Under the pieces are notes generated by a model that saw only the letters and a program-made list of their open reading frames with translations, made no database searches and had not been told where the DNA came from. Shown here in pieces: positions 1 through 5,563 of a stretch of 5,591 nucleotides of DNA. Location: positions 1 through 5,591 of the forward strand of contig DYOJ01000177.1 in assembly GCA_020720705.1 (NCBI GenBank). Direction: 5' to 3'. Numbering within the stretch: the first letter of the stretch is position 1; each line of letters begins with the position of its first letter. A program made the position numbers and the translations under genes. The DNA is from Acetofilamentum sp. (lineage in GTDB: Bacteria; Bacteroidota; Bacteroidia; Bacteroidales; JAADGE01).

Positions 1-45
1 GTCAAAATTGACCACTAATTCACGAATTATTACGAATTGTCATTT

Positions 46-81
46 TTGTAACTAATTGAAATTAAGTAATTTAATAATGTC
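46..81 (+). repeat. Copy A of a duplicated intergenic core
   Basis: This 36-base stretch begins TTGTAACT and ends AATGTC. It aligns in the same orientation with 245-283: by hand alignment 32 of 36 bases are identical, with three extra bases in the second copy. All four substitutions are transitions, with A or T here and G or C in the other copy. On the minus strand it is followed by paired ATTCGT words and then AATTAGTGG. Confidence 0.6.
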
Positions 82-126
82 GGATTCGGTATATTTTTGT
101 CAAAAATTCTTTTTCGGAGAGGACTC

Positions 127-201
127 ATCAATATCTTACTAAGAAAATAGACGAACTATTGATACACAAAAGTCTGTTAATATTTTATGTAAGATATTGA
201 T
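127..201. repeat. Perfect 13-base inverted repeat with a 49-base spacer
   Basis: ATCAATATCTTAC at 127-139 pairs exactly with GTAAGATATTGAT at 189-201. The match stops abruptly on both sides. The 49-base spacer carries only a weak further pairing (AGAC at 149-152 with GTCT at 172-175). A transcript through either strand could fold into a long-stem hairpin, but the arms contain only four G:C pairs and no U-tract follows on either strand, so it does not look like an intrinsic terminator. A structured RNA, a protein-binding pair of sites or a small repeat element are all possible. Confidence 0.5.
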
Positions 202-244
202 TTATTGTTAATTAGTAAATAAAATCTCTCAAATTAGTGGATGG

Positions 245-283
245 TTGTAACTGATTGGAATTAAGCGATTTGAATCTAATGTC
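245..283 (+). repeat. Copy B of a duplicated intergenic core
   Basis: This 39-base stretch begins TTGTAACTGATTGG and ends CTAATGTC, matching 46-81 at 32 aligned positions. Its right end overlaps the heptamer array at 275-300. Read on the minus strand, in the sense of the barrel gene, the heptamers run straight into this core, so the two may be parts of one composite dispersed repeat. AATTAGTGG lies just to its left at 232-240, in the opposite orientation to the equivalent word next to copy A. Confidence 0.6.
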
Positions 284-309
284 TAAATTCTAAATTCTAA
301 CGAAGTATT
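275..309 (-). repeat. Heptanucleotide array with conserved leader, 3' of the barrel gene
   Basis: On the minus strand the element starts with AATACTTCGTTAGA (309-296) and continues with ATTTAGA, ATTTAGA and CATTAGA, so TAG recurs every 7 bases four times. It begins 18 bases after the stop codon of the barrel gene. The same leader (one mismatch) and heptamer occur after the pRiA4b-like gene at 5564-5591, also in sense orientation. The leader is not heptameric, so a shared dispersed element is more likely than two independent slippage events. Confidence 0.75.
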
Positions 310-327
310 GGATACAAGAATTGTGAA

Positions 328-1122
328 TTATTTTGCATTCAAGGTTAAAGCCAAAACAAGCATTGCCCGTTCTGTTGCCGGGTTGATAACCAATTTGGCA
401 TCCATCGGGATTTCAAATCTGTCTGATACAGTCAGACTTCGTCCGACACTTAAACCAACGTTCACAAATTCAAACCCTTCGTTGCCGTAGTAGCCGAGAC
501 TGTTGTCGTCGGGAGAGTTTAAGCCTGCGCCGGCAAATAAGCTGTATTCTGTTTTCCCGGTTCCGAAATTATAAGCAGCTTCAAGATAGGAGGAGTAAAC
601 GCGACTTCCGTCAGAATTTTTAAAATCGGCTCCGCCAAAAAACATGGTAGCAGTCAGGCTAAAAGGGATATTCTCCGTGCCGTTAAAAGTCAAAATAGCT
701 TCTGTTTGGTGCATAGATGTATCGGAGTATTGGAAAAAATTATGATACAATTGTGTTTCGTCGTAAACAAAATAATCATTAACAATAATACTTAAAATGT
801 CGCCGAAAGCATATCCGATATAAAAATCTGTTTCTTGCAACGGTTGTGAACGGTCAATACTGATTGAACCCCACGTACCGGCGATAAAACCGCTATTGAA
901 AAATTCAAAGCTCGGTTGAACCGAAAATCCGCCAAGCGATTGTCCGCGCCAAACATAACGACTCACAATATCGGCTTTAAGTGTTACCGGACTTTCGGAG
1001 CCTTCAGAAATTTCGAGGTCATCTTGTGCATAAGAGGTAGAAATGCCGAGTAAAAAGAATAGCGCAAAAAGGACAAGACTGTGCTTAACCTTCTGCAATG
1101 TCAGGGTTTTCATTGATGTCAT
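328..1122 (-). CDS. Putative outer-membrane beta-barrel protein, TorF/Gcw_chp family
   Basis: This gene encodes 264 residues. Residues ~14-32 form a signal peptide (hydrophobic run LVLFALFFLLG), probably cleaved near TSYA/QDD. The mature N-terminus carries the pattern typical of the TorF/Gcw_chp putative porins: SRYVWRGQSLGGF (54-66) followed by SGFIAGTWGS (77-86). The rest alternates polar and hydrophobic residues, rich in Tyr, Phe and Gly, as expected of outer-membrane strands. The substrate is unknown; porin or channel activity is a family prediction, not shown here. Met1 (1122) and Met4 (1113) are both possible starts; Met4 gives a more usual MKT signal-peptide beginning. There is no clear Shine-Dalgarno sequence. 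The start lies inside the end of the upstream membrane-protein gene (38-base overlap, or 29 from Met4), so translation is probably coupled. A heptamer repeat follows the stop codon. Confidence 0.8.
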   Translation of the reverse strand: MTSMKTLTLQKVKHSLVLFALFFLLGISTSYAQDDLEISEGSESPVTLKADIVSRYVWRGQSLGGFSVQPSFEFFNSGFIAGTWGSISIDRSQPLQETDFYIGYAFGDILSIIVNDYFVYDETQLYHNFFQYSDTSMHQTEAILTFNGTENIPFSLTATMFFGGADFKNSDGSRVYSSYLEAAYNFGTGKTEYSLFAGAGLNSPDDNSLGYYGNEGFEFVNVGLSVGRSLTVSDRFEIPMDAKLVINPATERAMLVLALTLNAK

Positions 1123-2581
1123 TTGAAATATGATTAAAATTTGGATTTGAAATTTCTTTGATTATCGGCTGTTCCGCATCTGTGATAGTATCCGGAAACA
1201 TAACTTTTGACGGAAACCGTTTTTGCAATTTATTGTCAATTGAATTTATTTGCGAAAGAATTTCAGATTTAGATACGGAGTTTGTATCCGGAACTTTAGA
1301 CGGAATTGTAGTTTTCTCATTTTTTTCGGACGTATTTGATTTATCTGTAATAGATTCATTTTCAGCGATGATATCAACATTAGTATTCATAAAAACCTGA
1401 TTCATCTCAATATTTTTATCCGGATCAGATTGTATTGAAGATTCAGAAATATCTGTGTTTTTTTCGCTAACGGATTCAAAATTCTCGGGTAGGGTTTGTT
1501 CCGCAATCACAATTTCATCAAGTGTGTTTTGAGCAATCAGTTCTTCGTTTGCAATTCGTTCAAGTATTTGAGCTTCTGTGAGTATGCTCAAATTGGGTTG
1601 TTCATTTTCACTATTGTCTTGTTCGTCTTCAAGGTCTGTATCTATGGAAACTGTTTTTCCCTTTGCTTTTCTCTGCCATTCATTCATAAGTGCGAGGCTT
1701 TTCAAAACTTTGTTATCGTGCAAAAAATCATCAGTATAAAGTTGTAAAGGAGATGCAAAAATCCAAATTCGAAACCAAATTCGAGACAGTATGAATATTT
1801 GTTGAATTATACACAGAAAAATTACTCCGCCGGTTAATTTTGTATTAATTTGAATATCAATATAAAAATAGGCAATAACGATGGCAAATGGCAACAAAGT
1901 CAGCATAAAATAAAGTGATGTCGTTTTCCAAAAATTGGTAAATACATATCTGAAACCATTTCCGACAGAATTGAAGAAATTTCGTTTATTGTAAAGCGAA
2001 GAATGAAATTTGGCATAATCGCTTACCATAAAAAGGAGCATTGAAACGATGATTTGAACAATCAAAGCAGAAATAAAAATATTCAGATAAACTGTTTCCG
2101 GTGTTCCGGATTCCGAATTTCCAAAAATAAATAATGCTGTAATTGTCCATAAAATCAAAGCTGCAATTACTTGTATGACAAACATGGTTAAACTGATGCC
2201 TAAATAACGAAAGAAATTGTGCGCACTTCCTGCAAAAAAAGATGCCGTTGAAAACTTATCCTGATTTAAGGTTTGAATGATTCCTCCCGCAAAAAAAATA
2301 TTAAGAAGTAAATAAATAAAAAACAGCCACTTAACTTGGCTCAAAAGCAAAAATGCTGATGATTTTAATTCGTCAATCATATCTGCCCAAATACTTGCGC
2401 TGAAACCTTCAATAAGTTTTTCTGCCGCAAGGCTGTGCCCGATTTGTGAATCAACCGCATTGTAAAACGGCATCGCGACCAATGCCGCCAATAGTAAATT
2501 GAAAATCCAAATGATAAACATTGGTTTATAAAGCCTTACGCTTTCTTTGAATCCGCCGGTATAGGCTCTTAATACTGTCAT
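1085..2581 (-). CDS. Six-helix membrane protein with long polar acidic C-terminal tail, function unknown
   Basis: The 498 residues fall into two parts. Residues 1-~280 contain about six hydrophobic segments (roughly 20-41, 85-104, 127-153, 165-188, 220-241 and 250-275), with Phe/Ile/Leu-rich helices and a soluble loop at 42-80. Residues ~305-498 are rich in Glu, Asp, Asn, Ser and Thr, have no hydrophobic stretch and should be largely disordered or extended; Arg/Lys around 301-309 suggest this tail is cytoplasmic. There is no cleavable signal peptide. I do not recognise a named family with confidence; the membrane part resembles uncharacterised multi-helix inner-membrane proteins of Bacteroidota and relatives. 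An in-frame TAA six codons upstream limits the start to this ATG. The gene follows the M1 peptidase gene after 101 bases and overlaps the barrel gene at its 3' end, which supports co-transcription. Confidence 0.8.
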   Translation of the reverse strand: MTVLRAYTGGFKESVRLYKPMFIIWIFNLLLAALVAMPFYNAVDSQIGHSLAAEKLIEGFSASIWADMIDELKSSAFLLLSQVKWLFFIYLLLNIFFAGGIIQTLNQDKFSTASFFAGSAHNFFRYLGISLTMFVIQVIAALILWTITALFIFGNSESGTPETVYLNIFISALIVQIIVSMLLFMVSDYAKFHSSLYNKRNFFNSVGNGFRYVFTNFWKTTSLYFMLTLLPFAIVIAYFYIDIQINTKLTGGVIFLCIIQQIFILSRIWFRIWIFASPLQLYTDDFLHDNKVLKSLALMNEWQRKAKGKTVSIDTDLEDEQDNSENEQPNLSILTEAQILERIANEELIAQNTLDEIVIAEQTLPENFESVSEKNTDISESSIQSDPDKNIEMNQVFMNTNVDIIAENESITDKSNTSEKNEKTTIPSKVPDTNSVSKSEILSQINSIDNKLQKRFPSKVMFPDTITDAEQPIIKEISNPNFNHISNDINENPDIAEG

Positions 2582-2583
2582 AA

Positions 2584-2611
2584 CTTTGTAGCTTGGGGTT
2601 TACAGCTTGGG
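2584..2611 (-). repeat. Alternating heptads directly before the membrane-protein start
   Basis: On the minus strand, 2611 to 2584 reads as four 7-base units: CCCAAGC, TGTAAAC, CCCAAGC, TACAAAG. The first and third are identical and the second and fourth are related, giving a 14-base period. The array ends two bases before the ATG at 2581, so it occupies the place of the ribosome binding site and would be part of the leader or the intergenic mRNA. The sequence differs from the TAG-containing heptamers at both ends of the window but shares the 7-base unit length. Confidence 0.55.
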
Positions 2612-2682
2612 TTATTTGTGTTTTGTTTTTTGTTTCCGTCTTTTTCAAAACGATTTAAAATCAATTTAACTCTAAAATCGGA

Positions 2683-4656
2683 TTACGCAAAAAATGCGAT
2701 GGATTGCATCAAATTTTGAAGAAAAAACATAATTTTCAGCACAATTTTCCAAATTCCGGAATGGTTTGCTTGAGTGCTGTAACTGTTGTTATTCAAATTT
2801 GTATCCATTAAATTTATTTGTCGCGGGTCGAGCTGAGCCGAAATAATCGGATGTTTATACTCAATAGAAAATGTTTTAAATTTGTCGTCTCCGTTCCAAA
2901 CGATGCGTTTTGTTGCTCCGTCCGAGAATGTTACGAGCAATTCTGTCGGGATAGCCAAATCTCCTTTACGAACAACGGTTACGAATGATTTATACTCTGT
3001 CTCTCCGTATTCAATTTTATATTCGTCAGCATGATTTTCCGAAAACCAGCCCTTGTCAGCTCCTATTTTTTCCGAAGAAATATTTTTGACAAAATAGTCG
3101 CACACTGAGGTTTGATAGAGAGTTTGTCGAAAAAACTTATCGGAATCAATACTGTCTCCGTGATATTTTTGAGTAATTTCTTTAACAACTTTCAGAAAGT
3201 CTGAGGTTTTCGGATGTTCAAATTTGAAACGTTCGTAATAAGTTTTCATAATTTCGTCCATAACATTTCTGCCGACCATCCGCTCGTAGGTTGTCAGGAA
3301 CGTTGCGGGTTTCTGATAGGACATTTCACTGTAACCGCCTGCCGGATACTCCCACGCTTTGCGATACGATTGAGCCGATTCAATATGTGGACTTCGCGTG
3401 TATCCGAGTCGTTGCATTTCCCAATCGTCAAGTGTAAAACCGGCTACATTAAAAACACTGCCGATGCCGTAGGTTTCGTCCATAATTCGGGATTCAAAAT
3501 ACGAGTTTATTCCTTCGTCAAGCCAAGCTTCTTCAAATTCGTTGCTTGCGAGCAAACCCATAAAATATTGATGACCGTACTCATGTATCACAACAAGTTC
3601 CGTAGTACGAACGCCTTTGGGCAAAAATCCGTAGGTTCCGGCGGTTATCAGGGTGGGGTATTCCATTCCTCCTGCACCGCTTGCGGCAACCGGCGGGTCA
3701 ATCACCGTAATATGTTTGTAGGGATATTCTCCGAGATATTTTTCAAAATAGGACATGGCAGCTTCGAGAGCATCCGAATGTCGTTTGTCATAAGCCAAAT
3801 GTTCCGGTTGTAATAGGATACGAACAGTAACATCTTTGCGTTTGTAGGATTTTTCGATATAATATTGTGAGGCTGTCCATGCAAAATCTATCACATCTTC
3901 GGCACGCCAAGTTTGAATTTTTAATGAATCATCTATGATTTTTTCACTTTGTAAGCCCCCGCTTGCTCCGACGATATAGACTTTGGGCAGGGTAAGTTCA
4001 ACATCGTACACTCCGAAATCCGCATAAAATTCGGAATGTGCATGGAACTGATGACAATTCCAGCCTCGTCCTTGTTCATAAACCCCAATTTTCGGAAACC
4101 ATTGTGCAATCATAAAATAATTGTCCTCATATCCGGTACGTGCAAATATTTTTGGCAATTTTGTTTCAAAATCAATATGAATTTTTATCACTTCGTTCGG
4201 CAAAATCCGTTTTGAAAGCGGTACCCGAAAAACACTTTGGTCATGTTCGTTCCCGTCATCCGGACTGACATACTTGTATGCGGAAGTGTAATCCGTGCCT
4301 GCATCATCGGTAATTTTTAAAATATTTAACCAACCCCAAGCGTTTTTATCCGAAGTATCAATAAAATCGCCGCGCAACTGCCCGCCGGATTCTCGCATAA
4401 ATGTAGTAGCCGAATTTTTAAAGGCATTCATGTAGGCATGAAAAAATAAATCGGAAATTGTATCTTTACTTGTATTTTTCCAAGTTAAAGTTAATGTTCC
4501 GTCAATTTTTTTCGTTTCGGTATCTAAAACGGCATGTATTGTGTAATTTGCAATACGATTGCTCAATGGTTTCGTAAATATCACTTGTGCCGATGCCGGA
4601 AACAAAACGGCTGTCAAAAATATTGTAAAGCTAAAAAGGCTGCCTAATTTTTTCAT
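2683..4656 (-). CDS. Secreted M1-family zinc metallopeptidase (aminopeptidase-like)
   Basis: This gene encodes 657 residues. It hydrolyses peptides, most likely from the N-terminus, by the gluzincin mechanism. Residues 1-23 are a signal peptide (MKKLGSLFSF..., probable cleavage ASA/QVI). An N-terminal beta domain (~25-270) precedes the catalytic domain. HEYGH at 358-362 supplies two zinc-binding histidines and the catalytic Glu359; exactly 18 residues later Glu381 is the third zinc ligand. GGMEYP (329-334) replaces the classical GAMEN exopeptidase motif and keeps its glutamate (Glu332). Tyr447 in MSYQKP is the likely transition-state tyrosine. Residues ~550-620 form a further beta-rich part, and 634-657 a short hydrophobic tail. 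No type IX secretion C-terminal domain is evident, so a periplasmic or membrane-associated location is likely. An in-frame TGA five codons upstream fixes the start. It is the first gene of the minus-strand unit. Confidence 0.93.
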   Translation of the reverse strand: MKKLGSLFSFTIFLTAVLFPASAQVIFTKPLSNRIANYTIHAVLDTETKKIDGTLTLTWKNTSKDTISDLFFHAYMNAFKNSATTFMRESGGQLRGDFIDTSDKNAWGWLNILKITDDAGTDYTSAYKYVSPDDGNEHDQSVFRVPLSKRILPNEVIKIHIDFETKLPKIFARTGYEDNYFMIAQWFPKIGVYEQGRGWNCHQFHAHSEFYADFGVYDVELTLPKVYIVGASGGLQSEKIIDDSLKIQTWRAEDVIDFAWTASQYYIEKSYKRKDVTVRILLQPEHLAYDKRHSDALEAAMSYFEKYLGEYPYKHITVIDPPVAASGAGGMEYPTLITAGTYGFLPKGVRTTELVVIHEYGHQYFMGLLASNEFEEAWLDEGINSYFESRIMDETYGIGSVFNVAGFTLDDWEMQRLGYTRSPHIESAQSYRKAWEYPAGGYSEMSYQKPATFLTTYERMVGRNVMDEIMKTYYERFKFEHPKTSDFLKVVKEITQKYHGDSIDSDKFFRQTLYQTSVCDYFVKNISSEKIGADKGWFSENHADEYKIEYGETEYKSFVTVVRKGDLAIPTELLVTFSDGATKRIVWNGDDKFKTFSIEYKHPIISAQLDPRQINLMDTNLNNNSYSTQANHSGIWKIVLKIMFFLQNLMQSIAFFA

Positions 4657-4682
4657 ATTCAGGGGTATTCAAAAATTCAGTT

Positions 4683-4690
4683 CAAAAGTA
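4683..4690 (-). promoter_or_regulatory. Candidate -7 box for the M1 peptidase unit
   Basis: The minus strand reads TACTTTTG, an exact fit to the Bacteroidota -7 consensus TAnnTTTG. It ends 26 bases before the ATG at 4656, which would give a leader of about 20 bases. No good TTTG element sits at the usual 19-21-base spacing upstream, so only half the promoter is supported. Confidence 0.45.
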
Positions 4691-4700
4691 TCTATAATTT

Positions 4701-4713
4701 ACACAATTTGTGT
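4701..4713. promoter_or_regulatory. Short palindrome, possible operator
   Basis: ACACAA-T-TTGTGT is a perfect 13-base palindrome with six-base arms around a central T. It lies 10 bases upstream of the candidate -7 box at 4690-4683, overlapping where the upstream promoter element of the peptidase unit would be, which suits a repressor or activator site. Short palindromes are common in AT-rich DNA, so this is tentative. Confidence 0.3.
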
Positions 4714-4723
4714 GCCGAATTAC

Positions 4724-4740
4724 TAACATTTTTTTAACAT
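4724..4740. repeat. TAACAT direct repeat at 11-base spacing
   Basis: TAACAT occurs at 4724-4729 and 4735-4740, separated by a run of T. The 11-base offset places both copies on the same face of the helix, as for tandem binding sites of a regulator upstream of the peptidase promoter. The words are short and AT-rich, so chance is a real alternative. Confidence 0.25.
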
Positions 4741-4918
4741 TCTAAAATTCAAAAAAAAATTATCATTCCATTGATAATAAGAAAATTACAGTATAACAGA
4801 CATCAATTTCCGATAACAAGTCTCAATGTATAGTATAATTTACAAAAAATAAATCAGTCGTTTTTTGAAAATAAAATGATATTTGTGTTTGAAAACAAGG
4901 CATTACATTTTTTTTTTA

Positions 4919-4926
4919 TACATTTG
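4919..4926 (+). promoter_or_regulatory. Candidate -7 box for the pRiA4b-like gene
   Basis: TACATTTG matches the Bacteroidota -7 consensus TAnnTTTG exactly and ends 34 bases before the ATG at 4961, giving a leader of roughly 28 bases. A TTTG lies at 4888-4891, but the 27-base spacing is longer than the usual 19-21. The spacer includes a run of ten T residues (4908-4917) immediately before the box. Confidence 0.45.
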
Positions 4927-4960
4927 TAGGATTTTATTTATCGAAGTTAATCATTAAATT

Positions 4961-5542
4961 ATGTTGACAACCCAAATTTTTCAAATAGAAATTTCGCTAA
5001 AATTCAGCAACCCGAAAATATGGAGGCGTTTACTTGTACCGTCTGATATGTTATTACCTGATTTACACTGGGTTATACAAATAGCAATGGGTTGGATGGA
5101 TTCGCATTTACACCAATTCATTGTCGGAAAAAAATTCTACTTAGACCACGACACTGTAGATGATTTTTGGGACGATGCCATTCAATCTGACTACAACACA
5201 GTCAAACTTAAAGATATTATTTCAAAAGAAAATGAAATTATACTTTATGAATACGACTTTGGAGACAGTTGGTTGCACGAGATTAAACTCGAAAAAATAC
5301 TTACACCTCAACTCGGAAAAACATATCCGAATTGCCTTGCCGGAGAGCATAATTGTCCGCCGGAGGATATTGGAGGAATTCCGGGTTATCTGGATATGCT
5401 TGAAGTATTGAAAAACCCAAAACATCCTGAATATATTGAACTTACAGAATGGTTGGACGATGAAGACGGTTTCGACCCTGAGTATTTTGATAAACAAGAA
5501 GTGAACGAAGTTTTCGGCATCGAATTCGGAGCGCAGAATTAG
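4961..5542 (+). CDS. pRiA4b ORF-3-like family protein
   Basis: This gene encodes 193 residues, and a single family domain fills most of the protein. Diagnostic stretches are PKIWRRLLVPSD (18-29), LHWVIQIAMGW (35-45) with HLHQF (49-53), YEYDFGDSWLHEI (96-108), and the C-terminal signature CLAGEHNCPPEDIGGIPGY (125-143), in which Cys125 and Cys132 could form a metal or disulfide pair. The last ~35 residues are acidic. No signal peptide or membrane segment is seen, so it should be cytoplasmic. The family is named after an ORF of an Agrobacterium rhizogenes plasmid and is often annotated as an IS1096 passenger TnpR-like protein, but no activity is established. There is no insertion sequence here, so it appears as a stand-alone gene. 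An in-frame TAA at 4955-4957 fixes the start at this ATG. It is transcribed divergently from the peptidase unit. Confidence 0.92.
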   Translation: MLTTQIFQIEISLKFSNPKIWRRLLVPSDMLLPDLHWVIQIAMGWMDSHLHQFIVGKKFYLDHDTVDDFWDDAIQSDYNTVKLKDIISKENEIILYEYDFGDSWLHEIKLEKILTPQLGKTYPNCLAGEHNCPPEDIGGIPGYLDMLEVLKNPKHPEYIELTEWLDDEDGFDPEYFDKQEVNEVFGIEFGAQN

Positions 5543-5563
5543 TTCTTGGTTTATTCTTAAGTT

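Larger units (their letters stand above)
12..240. repeat. Nine-base inverted repeat CCACTAATT/AATTAGTGG enclosing ~210 bases
   Basis: CCACTAATT at 12-20 is the exact reverse complement of AATTAGTGG at 232-240. The arms do not extend: the flanking bases match only at background level. The pair encloses a second, perfect 13-base inverted repeat at 127-139/189-201, so the arrangement is nested but not symmetrical (106 bases between the left arms, 30 between the right arms). This could mark the ends of a small non-autonomous element or be chance in AT-rich DNA; no target-site duplication is evident. Confidence 0.35.
1..327. other. AT-rich gene-free region packed with short repeats
   Basis: No convincing coding sequence is present: both strands are broken by frequent stops and the longest ATG-started frame of note (77-142) is only 21 codons. 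The stretch contains a duplicated core (46-81 and 245-283), a perfect 13-base inverted repeat (127-139 with 189-201), a 9-base inverted repeat (12-20 with 232-240), a pair of ACGAATT words ten bases apart (22-28, 32-38), a short A/T hairpin (93-98 with 102-107, loop GTC) and a heptamer array (275-300). It lies downstream of the barrel gene that ends at 328, so part of it is probably the 3' untranslated region. It looks like accumulated dispersed intergenic repeats rather than a decayed gene; no transposase remnant was seen. Confidence 0.7.
4657..4960. other. Divergent intergenic promoter region
   Basis: These 304 bases separate the start codons of the minus-strand peptidase gene and the plus-strand pRiA4b-like gene, so both promoters must lie here or further upstream. 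No coding sequence is evident. It contains TAnnTTTG boxes facing each way, a palindrome at 4701-4713, a seven-base inverted repeat ATTATCA/TGATAAT (4759-4765 with 4772-4778, loop TTCCAT), an A9 run (4751-4759), a perfect TATAAT (4834-4839) without a matching -35, repeated TTTGAAAA words (4864-4871, 4888-4895) and a T10 run (4908-4917). Confidence 0.7.

Noticed and set aside
92..99. TATTTTTG matching the TAnnTTTG promoter box on the plus strand
   Set aside because: No TTTG lies at the right distance upstream and no plus-strand gene follows; the next genes to the right run the other way.
93..107. ATTTTT-GTC-AAAAAT hairpin
   Set aside because: It is entirely A:T with a three-base loop and is expected by chance in such AT-rich DNA; noted within the region entry only.
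77..142. Small open frame of 21 codons starting MSDSVYFCQK in the gene-free region
   Set aside because: It has no clear ribosome binding site, its ATG falls inside the duplicated core at 46-81, and it ends in the 13-base inverted repeat. Nothing supports translation.
2651..2680. Possible terminator hairpin between the peptidase and membrane-protein genes (CGATTT with AAATCG)
   Set aside because: The stem is six pairs with an 18-base loop and mostly A:T, it competes with an internal GATTTAAAATC palindrome, and no strong U-tract follows it on the minus strand.
2686..2698. Hairpin CGCA/TGCG at the very end of the peptidase gene
   Set aside because: Only four pairs, within the coding sequence, without a U-tract; too weak for a terminator.
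3214..3813. A 199-codon open frame on the plus strand
   Set aside because: It lies wholly antisense to the catalytic domain of the M1 peptidase, whose motifs are all intact. The predicted protein has no recognisable domain, and its length is explained by the codon use of the real gene.
4834..4839. Perfect TATAAT as a sigma-70 -10 box for the pRiA4b-like gene
   Set aside because: There is no TTGACA-like element upstream, it is about 120 bases from the start codon, and the inferred Bacteroidota-type promoter does not use this box.
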